A DNA stretch of 64,000 nucleotides from Bradyrhizobium viridifuturi. GTDB taxonomy: Bacteria; Pseudomonadota; Alphaproteobacteria; Rhizobiales; Xanthobacteraceae. Where the stretch lies: positions 124,001 to 188,000 of the forward strand of contig NZ_LGTB01000008.1 in assembly GCF_001238275.1 (NCBI RefSeq). Reading direction: 5' to 3'. A program made the translations under genes and the position numbers. Below the pieces are notes generated by a model, which was given only the letters and a program-made list of their open reading frames with translations, was not told the DNA's origin and searched no databases. Shown here piece by piece: positions 19,213 to 28,820 of this stretch (its first letter is position 1; each line of letters opens with the position of its first letter).

Positions 19213-21497
19213 CTACTGCCGCGCCATCTGCGCGGTCCCGACGCCATCACCATCGAGCTTCTGGTCGTCACGCATGACGACCGTCACCTGCAAGAGCTTG
19301 CCGGTGAATTCGAACGGCGCTGCATAGTGCGAGACCGGGCTGCCGCGATCGTGTCCGATGTCGAGCCCGGACCACGAGATGAAATTGTGGAAGCCGAGCT
19401 GGGTCTGCATCGATCCCGCAGGCTCACCATCGATCGTCAGCGTGTATTCGGTGACGCCGGTCCGCGCGCCCTTGGCCGGCGCCTCCCCGCGCAGCAACCG
19501 CTCGACATGGACGCCGAGCCGGTGCGCGCCCGCAGGCACCTTGCGGCTGGATGTCACGAGCTCATGGCCGCCGCCGACATTCAGATCGTGCACCAGAAAG
19601 CCATCCTTGATGTACAGGCTATAGCCCGAGGTGGCGTCGCCATGCGCGATCAGCACGCCGCTCGCGCCGTCGGCGATCTCGACATGCGCCTCGATAGTGT
19701 AGCTGCGGCTGCGGACATCGGGCGCGACGTCGGTCGGCACGTGCCCCATGCCGGCATGAAACGTAAACCTGGTCCGTGCGCCATGAAAGCGCGCCGCGTT
19801 CTCGGCAAAGCGCGGACCGAAACGATCGTCGAGCGGCAGCACGTTGTGCGCCTCGGCCTCGCTCCACCACAGTTTTGTCATCTGCTCCAGACGCTCGGGT
19901 TCCTTCGTTGCGAGGTCATCGACCTCGGAGAAGTCGCGGTCGAGATGATAGAGCTCCCACTTGTCGTTCTCGAACGGCGTGCCGGAGGGATGAAACGACA
20001 CCGCCTTCCAGCCGTCCTTCCAGAGCCCGCGATGGCCGAACATCTCGAAATATTGCGCCGATGCCTTCGACGGTGCCGACGCGTCGTCGATCGAGCGCGC
20101 GAAGCTCTCGCCTTCGAGCGGCATTTGCGGACAACCCACGATCTCCCCCGGCGCTGAAATTCCGATCAGATCGAGCAGTGTCGGCGTCAGGTCGCAGGCG
20201 TGCACAAATTGATGGCGCAGTTCGCCCCTCGCCTTGATCCGCTTCGGCCAGCTCATCACGAAGGGATCGCGGATGCCGCCGCCATGGGTGTTCTGCTTGT
20301 AGCGCCGCAGCGGCGTGTTCGAGGCCATCGCCCAGCCGTGCGGAAAATTGGAGTGCGTGTCCGGCCCGCCGATGTCGTCGATCCGCTGCAATTTCACCGG
20401 CAGCGGCTCGGGCCGGAAATTGTATGGCCCCATCGCATTGACGAATCCGAGCGGCCCGCCCTCCTGGCTTGCGCCGTTGTCGGACATCACGATGATCAAC
20501 GTGTTGTCGCGAATGCCGGCCTTGTCGAGGAAGGCGATCAGCCGCGCCAGATGCTGGTCGGCGTGATCCAGCATGCCGGCATAGGCCGCCTGCAACCGCG
20601 TGAAGACGCGTTGCTCGTCGGCGGAATGCTCGTCCCACGCTTTCACGCCGTCGTTTCGCGCCGGCATCCTGGTGGCTTCCGGCACCAGCCCCATCGCCTT
20701 CTGCCGCGCCATCCGCTGTTCGCGCTCGATGTCCCAGCCGTGGGCAAAGGTTGCGTCATAGCTCCTGATGAGATCGGCCGGCGCCTGATGCGGCGCGTGG
20801 CAGGCGCCGGGTGCAAGCCAGGTTAGCCACGGCAGGTCGGGACGATCGGCCAGATGATCGGCGATGAAGCGGATCGACTGGTCGACCAGATCGGCTGTCA
20901 GATGATAGCCGGTCTCGAAAGTGCCCGGAGGATTGATCTGCGTGTTGTCGGACACCAGCTCCGGCGCATATTGATCGGTCTCCGCGTCGAGGAAGCCGTA
21001 GAAGCGATCGAAGCCGCGGCCGAGCGGCCAGCCGTCGAACGGCCCCGTGGCGCCGCTCTCGGTCAGCGGCGTGACGTGCCACTTGCCGACCATGTAGTTG
21101 CGATAGCCGTGCGGCCGCAACATCTCGGCAAGCGTCCCCGCCTCGCGCGCGATCTTGCCGCGATAGCCCGGATAGCCGGAATCGAAATTGGCGAGGCAGC
21201 CGACGCGACCGAATGGTGGTTGCGCCCGGTGAGCAGCGCCGCGCGCGTGGTCGAGCACATCGCGGTGGTGTGGAAGCCGCTGTAGCGCAGGCCTTCGGCG
21301 GCGAGCCGGTCGATGGTCGGCGTCCGGATCGGTGAGCCGTAGCAGCCGAAATCGGAGAAGCCGACATCGTCGAACAGCACGACTAGGATGTTCGGCGCGC
21401 CGGCCGGCGGCTGACGTGCATCGGGCCACCACGGCTTCGAGGTCGCAACCGTCTTGCCGATGCTGCCGCCGAACGGCGGCCGGCGATGCTCGCTCAT
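19213..21497 (-). pseudogene. Arylsulfatase, frameshifted as read
   Basis: A large type-I sulfatase hydrolysing sulfate esters. The metal site begins NILVVLFDDVGFSDFGCYGS; the nucleophile motif is CSTTRAALLTGRNHH, whose Cys would be converted to formylglycine. The frame breaks near 21204-21208 just after this motif and resumes with VGCLANFDSGYPGYRGKIAREAGTLAEML, then the later metal ligands in MVGKWH and IIVMSDNGASQEGG. One added G gives a continuous 761-residue protein of usual size for this subfamily. It starts at MSEHRRPP and is divergent from a TetR regulator. No formylglycine-generating enzyme lies nearby. Confidence 0.85.
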
Positions 21498-21571
21498 GGC
21501 GCTCTCCCTGTCCTCGCCGCGGCTGACCCGCTGCACGGTTCCGGCACGATGCGGCCGGATTGCCTGAAATG

Positions 21572-21591
21572 ATAATCCGAATTATGATTAT
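21572..21591. promoter_or_regulatory. Candidate TetR operator
   Basis: ATAATC (21572-21577) and GATTAT (21586-21591) are inverted copies around CGAATTAT, in the 118-base gap between the divergent sulfatase and TetR genes. It ends 24 bases ahead of the TetR start. Length and position suit a TetR site controlling both genes. Confidence 0.5.
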
Positions 21592-21615
21592 GAAAACCAG
21601 GAGACGCAAGCGCAA

Positions 21616-22260
21616 ATGCCGCGGCTTTCAGCCCAGCTCGACCTTCCCGGCGTCACCCCCTCGCGCCAGAAGCGCAGCCGCGAGACGACGCTGGCGCTGC
21701 TCGAGGCGGGCGCCGAACTATTGCGGACAAGAAGCCTCGCCGAGCTGTCGATCGAAGCCCTGTGTAGCAAGGTCGGCGCCACCGTCGGCGCCTTCTACAG
21801 CCGCTTCGAGAACAAGGAAGCTTATTTCAACGCGCTGATCGCGCTGGCGGCGCAGGACGGCGCGCGCCACCTCGCCCGGATGGACAATCCCGCCGGCGAT
21901 GTCGCGCTCGACGACCGCTGCCGACTCGTCGTGTCGGGTGTCGTCGGCTGGATCCGCGCCCATGAAGGCGTGCTGCGCGCCGCGCTCCAGCACGACGGCA
22001 CCAGGCCGGACAAGTGGACCCCCTTCAAGGGCCTCGCGCGCGCGACCACCGAGCACGCCACCCCGCTGCTGCTGCCGGCGATGGGCAAGGGCCGCAAGGC
22101 AGCGAAGACCGGCGCCATCGCCTTCGGCTTCCAGGTCGTGCTCGGCACGCTGGTCAACGCGATCCTCAACGATCCCGGGCCGCTGTCGCTGCGCGACGGG
22201 GAGATGGAGCGGCGGCTGGCGAACTGCCTTGCGCTGCTGCTGAAGGCGGAGATGAGATAG
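21616..22260 (+). CDS. TetR/AcrR-family transcriptional regulator
   Basis: A 214-residue repressor. The helix-turn-helix occupies about residues 22-66, with TTLALLEAGAELL and LSIEALCSKVGATVGAFYSRFENKEAYFNALI. The C-terminal ligand domain is unremarkable. It is divergent from the arylsulfatase, so it probably represses that gene and itself, with a sulfate ester or product as inducer. No partner enzyme for the desulfated product is adjacent. Confidence 0.9.
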   Translation: MPRLSAQLDLPGVTPSRQKRSRETTLALLEAGAELLRTRSLAELSIEALCSKVGATVGAFYSRFENKEAYFNALIALAAQDGARHLARMDNPAGDVALDDRCRLVVSGVVGWIRAHEGVLRAALQHDGTRPDKWTPFKGLARATTEHATPLLLPAMGKGRKAAKTGAIAFGFQVVLGTLVNAILNDPGPLSLRDGEMERRLANCLALLLKAEMR

Positions 22261-22284
22261 CGCGCCGCGGGCCTCTACCGGCCG

Positions 22285-22692
22285 CTATCGCTCGCGCTTG
22301 TAGAGAAACGCGTTGTCCGGCTGCGGCATGCCGATCGACTTGTAAAATCCCATCGAGTCCGGCGCCGACAGCAACAGGCACATCGATTCAGGTCCGGCGA
22401 GGCGCCGCGTTTCTGCGATCAACCGCTTGCCGATGCCGTGCCCCTGGTGCGCCCGATCGACAGCAAGGTCGGACAAATAGCAGCAATAAGCGAAATCGGT
22501 CAGCGCGCGCGAGACGCCGACGAGCCGGTGCGCCTTGCGCGCTGTCACGATCAGGTTGGCATTGGCGATCATGCGCGCCATCCGCTCGGTATCCGCCAGC
22601 GGACGCCGCTCGCCGAGGCCCGACTGACGCAGCACCTCGATGAACTCGTCGACGCCGATCGACGCCTCGCGGGCATAAACAATCTCGTCCAT
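22285..22692 (-). CDS. GNAT-family N-acetyltransferase
   Basis: A 135-residue GNAT acetyltransferase. The acetyl-CoA loop is in LSDLAVDRAHQGHGIGKRLIAET (Q/RxxGxG/A-type) near residue 80, followed by CLLLSAPDSMGFYKSIGM. The start MDEIVYAREAS has AGAGG about nine bases upstream. The protein is of the small stand-alone type; substrate unknown. It lies tail to tail with the TetR gene. Confidence 0.85.
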   Translation of the reverse strand: MDEIVYAREASIGVDEFIEVLRQSGLGERRPLADTERMARMIANANLIVTARKAHRLVGVSRALTDFAYCCYLSDLAVDRAHQGHGIGKRLIAETRRLAGPESMCLLLSAPDSMGFYKSIGMPQPDNAFLYKRER

Positions 22693-22869
22693 CAGCTTAA
22701 ACCTCTGTCGCAACACCCAGGACCACGCGCGCGAGACCATGGTGGAATACGTCGCGCTAATCCACCCTGGATGCCGTGATGGCAGCCACTGCTTCGCGGC
22801 GGGTCGGCAGCAGGCTGCTAGAGGCAATCATCGGAATTTGGGACGATGGCTTCGCCATCGGGCGCAGAT

Positions 22870-22943
22870 TGGCTGGGGAACCTGGATTCGAACCAAGACA
22901 AACAGAGTCAGAGTCTGTTGTGCTACCGTTACACCATTCCCCA
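22870..22943 (-). tRNA. tRNA-Gln (anticodon CUG)
   Basis: On the minus strand a 74-base cloverleaf is visible. The acceptor stem pairs TGGGGAA with TTCCCCA, followed by G and an encoded CCA. The anticodon arm is ACAGA, loop CTCTGAC, TCTGT, placing CTG at positions 34-36. The T arm contains GGTTCGAATCC. Confidence 0.95.
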
Positions 22944-23126
22944 AGAAGTGTCCGTGGTATCAACAGCTTAGCTGGATGACTGGACATCTCGGTGCAGCGG
23001 GTTCGCCTGCCAAATCAGCGCCCGCGCGAGAGCGACCTTCTACCCGCTTGGTCCCACGCTTGGCAAGCATTGATGGCGTTGAATGGATGTGAAAGTTGCC
23101 GGCCGATCTGCCGTCGGCCAAAGGTG

Positions 23127-23327
23127 TTACATTTCGGCGAGTACTCCAAGGAGCAACTCAGGATGGGCTGCAAGCAAGGCTCCAAGGCCAAATCCGATGG
23201 TGCCGAGCGCGATGGCACCAATCCAGCCATGCCAGACCCATCCAAGGACCGCGCCCATCAGAGTTGCCGCGCCAACCACGATAACGGTCCAAATCACCCG
23301 AACTACAGCAACCAGTGCCTTGATCAT
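23127..23327 (-). CDS. Small hydrophobic membrane protein
   Basis: A 66-residue protein with two membrane spans (VRVIWTVIVVGAATLMGAVL and WIGAIALGTIGFGLGALLAA) separated by a short WVWHG turn. It matches no family I know. No strong ribosome site is visible, so the start is uncertain. It stands alone between the tRNA and mrcA. Confidence 0.55.
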   Translation of the reverse strand: MIKALVAVVRVIWTVIVVGAATLMGAVLGWVWHGWIGAIALGTIGFGLGALLAAHPELLLGVLAEM

Positions 23328-23545
23328 TGCGATTCACGGCCTAACGCGCGCCCGACGCCTTCGACGCAACGTGAACGCCGCGTTTCCTGCTTCTCCGAGG
23401 GCTCAATTTTGAGTCGGCGCCGCGGCCGGCACGTTCAACTTCGGCGGCATGACGCGCCCTGACAAAGCGCCGCACCGCCGCGTGGCCACGGCGGTGCAGG
23501 AGACTGAACAGAAGGCAGTCGGCGGAGTGTCCTGTCGGCCGGGCG

Positions 23546-26041
23546 TCAGTACAGCCCGCCCGTCCCTGACCGCATCACGGCGCGATCCGCGTCCGGCGGA
23601 ATTGCCTGCTGGGTGCCGTCGATCACATCGGTGCCGGCGACCAGCGTCGGATCATAGTATGGCGGTGCCTGGCCCGGCTTGAAGGCTTCGAGCACCACGC
23701 CCCGGTTCTGACCAGGCGTGGCGCGCAGGCCGGTCTTGGCGTCGACCAGCACCAAGCGGATGCCGACCGGCTGCTTGAACGGGGTGGCGGGCTTGTCGGC
23801 CAGCGCGAGCTTCAGGAAGTCGCGCGCGATCGGCGCCGCGGTGTGGCCGGCCTGCGCGTTGCGGCCGAGCGAGCGCGGCTTGTCGTAGCCGACATAGAGA
23901 CCGACCACGAGGTCCGGCGAGAAGCCGACGAACCAGAGGTCCTTGGCCTCATTCGAGGTACCGGTCTTGCCGGCGAGCGGCTTGCCGACCTCCTTCAGCG
24001 CGGTGCCGGTACCGGCCTGGATCACGCCCTCCATCAGCGAGGTGATCTGATAGGCGGTCATCGCGTCGAGCACCCGCTCGCGGCGGTCGACGAGCTGCGG
24101 CTCCGGCTGGTTCTTCCAGCCCTCCGGCGCGTCGCAGCCGCGGCATTCGCGCTGGTCGTGCCTGAAGATGGTGTGGCCGTAGCGATCCTGGATGCGGTCG
24201 ATCAGAGTCGGCTTCACGCGGACGCCGCCATTGGCGATCATCGAATAGGCCGTGGCCATCCGCATCACCGTGGTCTCGCCGGCGCCGAGCGCGTAGGCGA
24301 GATAGTTCGGCAGCTCGTCATAGACGCCGAAGCGCTTGGCGTACTCACCGATCACAGGCATGCCGATTTCCTGCGCGAGGCGCACGGTCACGGTGTTGAG
24401 CGACAGGCGGAGCGCGTTGCGCAGCGTGACCTGGCCCAGATACTTGCCGGTGGAGAAGTTCTCCGGCCGCCAGATATTGCCCTGGCCCTGGTCGATCTCG
24501 ATCGGACCGTCGATCATCATCGTCGAGCCGGTGTAGCCGTTGTCGAGCGCCGTCGAATAGACGATCGGCTTGAAAGTCGAGCCGGGCTGCCGGTAGGCCT
24601 GCGTCGCGCGGTTGAACTGGCTCTGATCGAACGAGAAGCCGCCGACCATCGCGAGCACACGGCCGGTGTGCGGATCCATCGCCACCATCGCGCCCGACAA
24701 TTCGGGAATCTGGCGCAGCCGGTACTGGCCCTCGACGGGCTTGCCGTCCTTAGTGAACAGCGGATCGGCGTAGATCACGTCGCCGGGCTGCAGCACCTGC
24801 GCCACCGAGGTCGGCGTCTTGCCCTTGTACGGGCCGGACGTTGCCCGCGCCCATCGCACGCCTTCCAGCGTCACGATGCCGGTCTCGCGCTGCTTGCTGA
24901 TGGCGCCGCCGAGCTCACGGCCGGGCTGGAAGCCGATCCGCGCCGACTGGTCGTTGCTCTCCAGCACCACCGCCATCCGCCATGGCGAGATGTCCGAGAG
25001 CGACTTGATCTCGGCCAGCGGCACGCCCCAATCGGCCGACAGATCGAGCTTCTGGATCGCGCCGCGATAGCCCTGCTGCTCGTCATAGTTCACGAGGCCG
25101 GCCACCATCGCCTTGCGCGCCATCACCTGGATCTTGGGATCCAGCGTCGTGCGCACCGACAGGCCGCCTTCATAGAGCTTCTTCTCGCCATAGCGTTCGA
25201 AGATGTCGCGGCGGACTTCTTCCGAGAAATATTCGCCGGCGAAGGTGTGCGCGCCGCTGCTGCGGTTGGTGACGGTCAGCGGATCCTTGCGCGCCTTGTC
25301 GGCGTCGGCAGCAGTGATCCAACCGTTCTCCTGCAGGCGGTCGATCACATAGTTGCGGCGCTCGACGGCGCGCGCATGGTTGCGCACCGGATGCAGGCTG
25401 GCCGGCATTTTCGGCAGCGCTGCCAGATATGCCGCTTCGGCAACGGTCAGTTCATTGACGGACTTGTCGAAGTAGACCAGCGAGGCCGCCGCGATGCCAT
25501 AGGCGCCGAGGCCGAGATAGATTTCGTTGAGATAGAGCTCGAGGATCTTGTCCTTGGAATAGGCCCGCTCGATTCGCATCGCCAGCAGGGCTTCCTTGAT
25601 CTTGCGGCTGAACGACACCTCGTTGGTCAGAAGGAAGTTCTTGGCGACCTGCTGGGTGATCGTCGAAGCACCCTGCGGACGGCGGTTGGAACCGAAGTTC
25701 TGGATGTAGGCGACGCCGGCGCGCGCCATGCCGGTGTAGTCGACGCCGCCGTGCTCGTAGAAATTCTTGTCCTCGGCCGCGAGGAACGCGTTAATCACGA
25801 GTTTCGGCACCGCCTGGATCGGCAGATAGAGCCGGCGCTCCTTGGCGAACTCGCCCAGCAGCGATCCATCCGCCGCGTGCACGCGGGTCATCACCGGCGG
25901 CTCGTAGTTCTGGAGCTGCGAGTAGTCGGGCAGGTCCTTGGAAAAATGCCAGAACAGCCCTGCGACCGCGGCCAGACCGGCCAGGAACAGGATGGTTCCT
26001 GCGGTGAACAGGAACCCGAAGAACCGCAACAGAAATTTCAT
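23546..26041 (-). CDS. mrcA: Penicillin-binding protein 1A
   Basis: An 831-residue bifunctional class A PBP that polymerises and cross-links peptidoglycan. After an N-terminal membrane anchor, the glycosyltransferase domain has AAEDKNFYEHGGVDYTGM, GASTITQQVAKNFLL and KIKEALLAMRIE. The transpeptidase has the nucleophile GSTFKP, SLN and KTGTSNEAKD, all intact. Between them is the ODP/OB insertion typical of PBP1A. The C-terminus carries a disordered tail. The transcript runs toward a GC-rich inverted repeat (23472-23480 with 23489-23497) that may stop transcription, although it lacks a T run. Confidence 0.95.
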   Translation of the reverse strand: MKFLLRFFGFLFTAGTILFLAGLAAVAGLFWHFSKDLPDYSQLQNYEPPVMTRVHAADGSLLGEFAKERRLYLPIQAVPKLVINAFLAAEDKNFYEHGGVDYTGMARAGVAYIQNFGSNRRPQGASTITQQVAKNFLLTNEVSFSRKIKEALLAMRIERAYSKDKILELYLNEIYLGLGAYGIAAASLVYFDKSVNELTVAEAAYLAALPKMPASLHPVRNHARAVERRNYVIDRLQENGWITAADADKARKDPLTVTNRSSGAHTFAGEYFSEEVRRDIFERYGEKKLYEGGLSVRTTLDPKIQVMARKAMVAGLVNYDEQQGYRGAIQKLDLSADWGVPLAEIKSLSDISPWRMAVVLESNDQSARIGFQPGRELGGAISKQRETGIVTLEGVRWARATSGPYKGKTPTSVAQVLQPGDVIYADPLFTKDGKPVEGQYRLRQIPELSGAMVAMDPHTGRVLAMVGGFSFDQSQFNRATQAYRQPGSTFKPIVYSTALDNGYTGSTMMIDGPIEIDQGQGNIWRPENFSTGKYLGQVTLRNALRLSLNTVTVRLAQEIGMPVIGEYAKRFGVYDELPNYLAYALGAGETTVMRMATAYSMIANGGVRVKPTLIDRIQDRYGHTIFRHDQRECRGCDAPEGWKNQPEPQLVDRRERVLDAMTAYQITSLMEGVIQAGTGTALKEVGKPLAGKTGTSNEAKDLWFVGFSPDLVVGLYVGYDKPRSLGRNAQAGHTAAPIARDFLKLALADKPATPFKQPVGIRLVLVDAKTGLRATPGQNRGVVLEAFKPGQAPPYYDPTLVAGTDVIDGTQQAIPPDADRAVMRSGTGGLY

Positions 26042-26515
26042 CGACCAGATTTTCCGTGGCGAATACGTCGCTCGTTCTGAGGGCGCTGCGTGCCACTTAG
26101 GCCGCCCGGTATATCGGTCGCACCATGGACCTGCAATTCAACACGGGAGAATTAAAGCGTGCCAGACGTCAAACTTATGCCATAGAGCCCGGCTCGCGCG
26201 CACAGCCAAATCAGCGGTCCCCATCCCAGGCGGAATGCCCCGCAGGACTGCGTCGGCCTCCCGCCTCCCCGCGCCGATTCGCCCGCCCGTGCGCCGAACG
26301 CGCTCCAGCCGGCAATCGCTCCGCTTGCGCGGTGAGCGCGTCGCGAAAGGAAAGCGCAGGTCCGGCCCACTGCTTCCACTACCCCGTTGCCGTTACAGGT
26401 ACGACACCATCATAAACCGGTGGACAGTGCCGGCCGGCCGATCCGATTAACGGGCCATTAACTATAACTACCGCAAGTTGTTGGTATACACGCGACTCGC
26501 GAGGGGCTGACTTGC
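26042..26515. other. Non-coding gap between mrcA and the coiled-coil gene
   Basis: No convincing gene in 474 bases. The right-hand end, about 26450-26500, is AT-richer (GGCCATTAACTATAACTACC) and probably holds the promoter of the gene at 26516; mrcA must be promoted from the left end. Confidence 0.5.
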
Positions 26516-26944
26516 ATGGCACTGCGCGGTTTTAAACGGCCGTTTGCCGTCGACCCGAACATCGTTGGATTTCCGAAACCACCCACATCGGCGATGGGCA
26601 CCGAGGCCCTAGACCTCGTCTATCAGGCGGCGGATCTATTCCGCAGCATCGAAGACAGGGCCCGCGCCGGCGAGGCCCGCGCCGAGGCCGCCGAACAGGC
26701 CCAGCTCGAAATCATCGCCGCGACCGAGCGCAAGCTGAGGGACGCGTCCCGGGCGCTCGAAGAGGCGCGACGGCGCATCGAGTCCCAGCAGGAGCAGCTC
26801 GATGCGGCCGAATACCGCGCCCAGGCCGCCGAAGCCGAGGCCCGCGAAGCCAAGCAATCGCTGGCCCTCATCGAAGATGCGATCCGCCGGCGCTTGCTGC
26901 TGACCAGCGGGCACGACGACGGCAGATCGGGCGCCGTCGCCTGA
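26516..26944 (+). CDS. Hypothetical coiled-coil protein
   Basis: A 142-residue protein with a short N-terminal segment (MALRGFKRPFAVDPNIVGFPKPP) and then an almost continuous Ala/Glu/Arg-rich coiled coil from about residue 45 to 125, with heptads such as AEAAEQAQLEIIAATERKLR. A GAGGGG ribosome site lies about ten bases upstream. No enzymatic motif is seen; a scaffold role is possible. It stands alone. Confidence 0.7.
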   Translation: MALRGFKRPFAVDPNIVGFPKPPTSAMGTEALDLVYQAADLFRSIEDRARAGEARAEAAEQAQLEIIAATERKLRDASRALEEARRRIESQQEQLDAAEYRAQAAEAEAREAKQSLALIEDAIRRRLLLTSGHDDGRSGAVA

Positions 26945-27003
26945 GCCGAGATCGATCCGGCGGCAGCAGGCCCTGCCGCCGCTGAGCGATCGCACGACGG
27001 CAA

Positions 27004-28740
27004 TCAGTAGCCGGCCGCCAGCCCTGAATTGCGGCGCGGATCATTCGCGCCATAGAAGCGGTTGTTGCCGACCGGCTCGCCGCCGAGCAACGGTGCGCCG
27101 ATGATGATCACCGCGAGATGGTTGGCCGGCTGCGGCGGGCCGAATTTGTGGCCCATCCCTTCCAGCATCTTCCGCGTATCCGGCGACAGCGTGTAATTCT
27201 CGAGGTTGGTGGCCTCCGGAAGCCACTGCTGGTGGAAGCGCGGCATGTCCACGGCCTCCTGCGCGTTCATGCCGTAGTCGATAGCGTTGATCATCGTCAG
27301 CAGCACCGCCGTGATGATGCGGCTGCCGCCGGGCGTGCCCACCACCATGACCGGCTTGCCATCCCTGGTGACGATGGTCGGGCTCATCGAGGACAGCGGG
27401 CGCTTGCCCGGCACGATCGAATTGGCCTCGCCCTGCACCAGACCATACAGATTCGGCACGCCCACCTTGGCGGTGAAGTCATCCATCTCGTCGTTGAGCA
27501 GCACACCGGTCTTGGCCGCGGTCACCTTGGCGCCGAACCAATCGTTGAGCGTGTAGGTGACCGACACCGCGTTGCCGTCCTTGTCGGCGATCGAATAATG
27601 CGTGGTGTTGCTGCCCTCATGCGGCGGAACGCCGGGCTTGATCTCCTTGGACACGCCGGCCTTGGCCGGGTCGATCACGGCACGGACCTTGGCGGCGTAA
27701 TTCTTGTCGAGCAGCCGCTCGAGCGGATTCTTCACGAAGTCGGGGTCGCCCAGATAGCTGTTGCGATCGACATAGGCGTGGCGCATCGCTTCGATCTGGT
27801 AATGCACCGCCTGCGCGGAGTGGTATCCGAGATCCTTGAGCGGATAGCCCTCGAGGATGTTCAATATCTCGCAGATCACGACGCCGCCCGAGCTTGGCGG
27901 CGGCGCCGAGACCACGTGGTAGCCGCGATAGTCGCATTCGACCGGCGCGAGCTCGCGAACCTTGTAGTTGTCGAGGTCCTCCTGGGTGAGCAGGCCCTTG
28001 CCGGCCTGGCTCGAGGCGACGATCGCCGCCCCTACCGAGCCCTTGTAGAAACCATCGGTGCCGCGCTTGCTGATTTCGCGCAGCGTCTCGGCGAGCTCGT
28101 GCTGCGTCAGCCGCTCGCCGACCTGGAACGGCTTGCCATTGTTGAGGAAGATCGCGGCCGAGGCCGGATCCTCCTGAAAATCCTTGGTCGCGGTCTGGAA
28201 CATGCTGATGTCGCCCTGATCCAGTACGAAGCCGTCCTCGGCGAGTTGCAGCGCCGGCGCGATCACGTCCGCGCGCTTCATCGTGCCGTACTTCTCGCGC
28301 GCATATTCCATGCCAGCCACCGAGCCCGGCACGCCAACCGCGAGGTGCCCCTTGGTCGAGAGGCCTGCGACGACGTTGCCGTCCTTGTCGAGATACATGT
28401 TGGCGGTGGCACCCTTCGGCGCCGTTTCGCGGAAATCCAGGAAGGTCTTGCGGCCGTCGGCAAGCTGGATGGTCATGAACCCGCCACCACCGAGATTGCC
28501 GGCGGCGGGATAGACCACCGCAAGCGCGTAACCGACCGCAACCGCCGCGTCGACCGCGTTGCCGCCCCGCTTCAACACCTCGATGCCGACCTGCGTTGCG
28601 AGATGCTGCGCCGAGACCACCATGCCGTTCTCGGCGGCGACCGGCGCCACCGACGCCGCGCGCGCGGGAGCAGCCGATGCGAGGCCGATCGAAACCATCG
28701 CGGCGGCGATCCACCGCGCGCGCATCGTTGAATTTTGCAT
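27004..28740 (-). CDS. ggt: Gamma-glutamyltransferase
   Basis: A 578-residue periplasmic glutathione hydrolase/transpeptidase with a Sec signal (MRARWIAAAMVSIGLASAAPARA). The proenzyme cleaves itself before the nucleophilic Thr in SNTTHYSIADKDGNAVSVTYTLN, near residue 380; the small-subunit PLSSMSPTIV and GTPGGSRI loops are present. It supplies cysteine and glutamate from glutathione. An amino-acid permease gene lies upstream on the same strand, 80 bases away, which may take up the products. Confidence 0.93.
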   Translation of the reverse strand: MQNSTMRARWIAAAMVSIGLASAAPARAASVAPVAAENGMVVSAQHLATQVGIEVLKRGGNAVDAAVAVGYALAVVYPAAGNLGGGGFMTIQLADGRKTFLDFRETAPKGATANMYLDKDGNVVAGLSTKGHLAVGVPGSVAGMEYAREKYGTMKRADVIAPALQLAEDGFVLDQGDISMFQTATKDFQEDPASAAIFLNNGKPFQVGERLTQHELAETLREISKRGTDGFYKGSVGAAIVASSQAGKGLLTQEDLDNYKVRELAPVECDYRGYHVVSAPPPSSGGVVICEILNILEGYPLKDLGYHSAQAVHYQIEAMRHAYVDRNSYLGDPDFVKNPLERLLDKNYAAKVRAVIDPAKAGVSKEIKPGVPPHEGSNTTHYSIADKDGNAVSVTYTLNDWFGAKVTAAKTGVLLNDEMDDFTAKVGVPNLYGLVQGEANSIVPGKRPLSSMSPTIVTRDGKPVMVVGTPGGSRIITAVLLTMINAIDYGMNAQEAVDMPRFHQQWLPEATNLENYTLSPDTRKMLEGMGHKFGPPQPANHLAVIIIGAPLLGGEPVGNNRFYGANDPRRNSGLAAGY

Positions 28741-28820
28741 GGAAGCCTCCCGGGACCTGCGCCGACTATCGCGGCTTTACGACCTTAGCGCGCGAACCTA
28801 GCAGGCCGCTCGCATGCGCA

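Noticed and set aside
23843..26080. 745-residue open frame opposite mrcA
   Set aside because: Antisense shadow; Arg/His/Val-rich composition, no motif.
27118..28731. 537-residue open frame opposite gamma-glutamyltransferase
   Set aside because: Pure antisense shadow with no domain; the minus-strand gene has signal peptide and active site.
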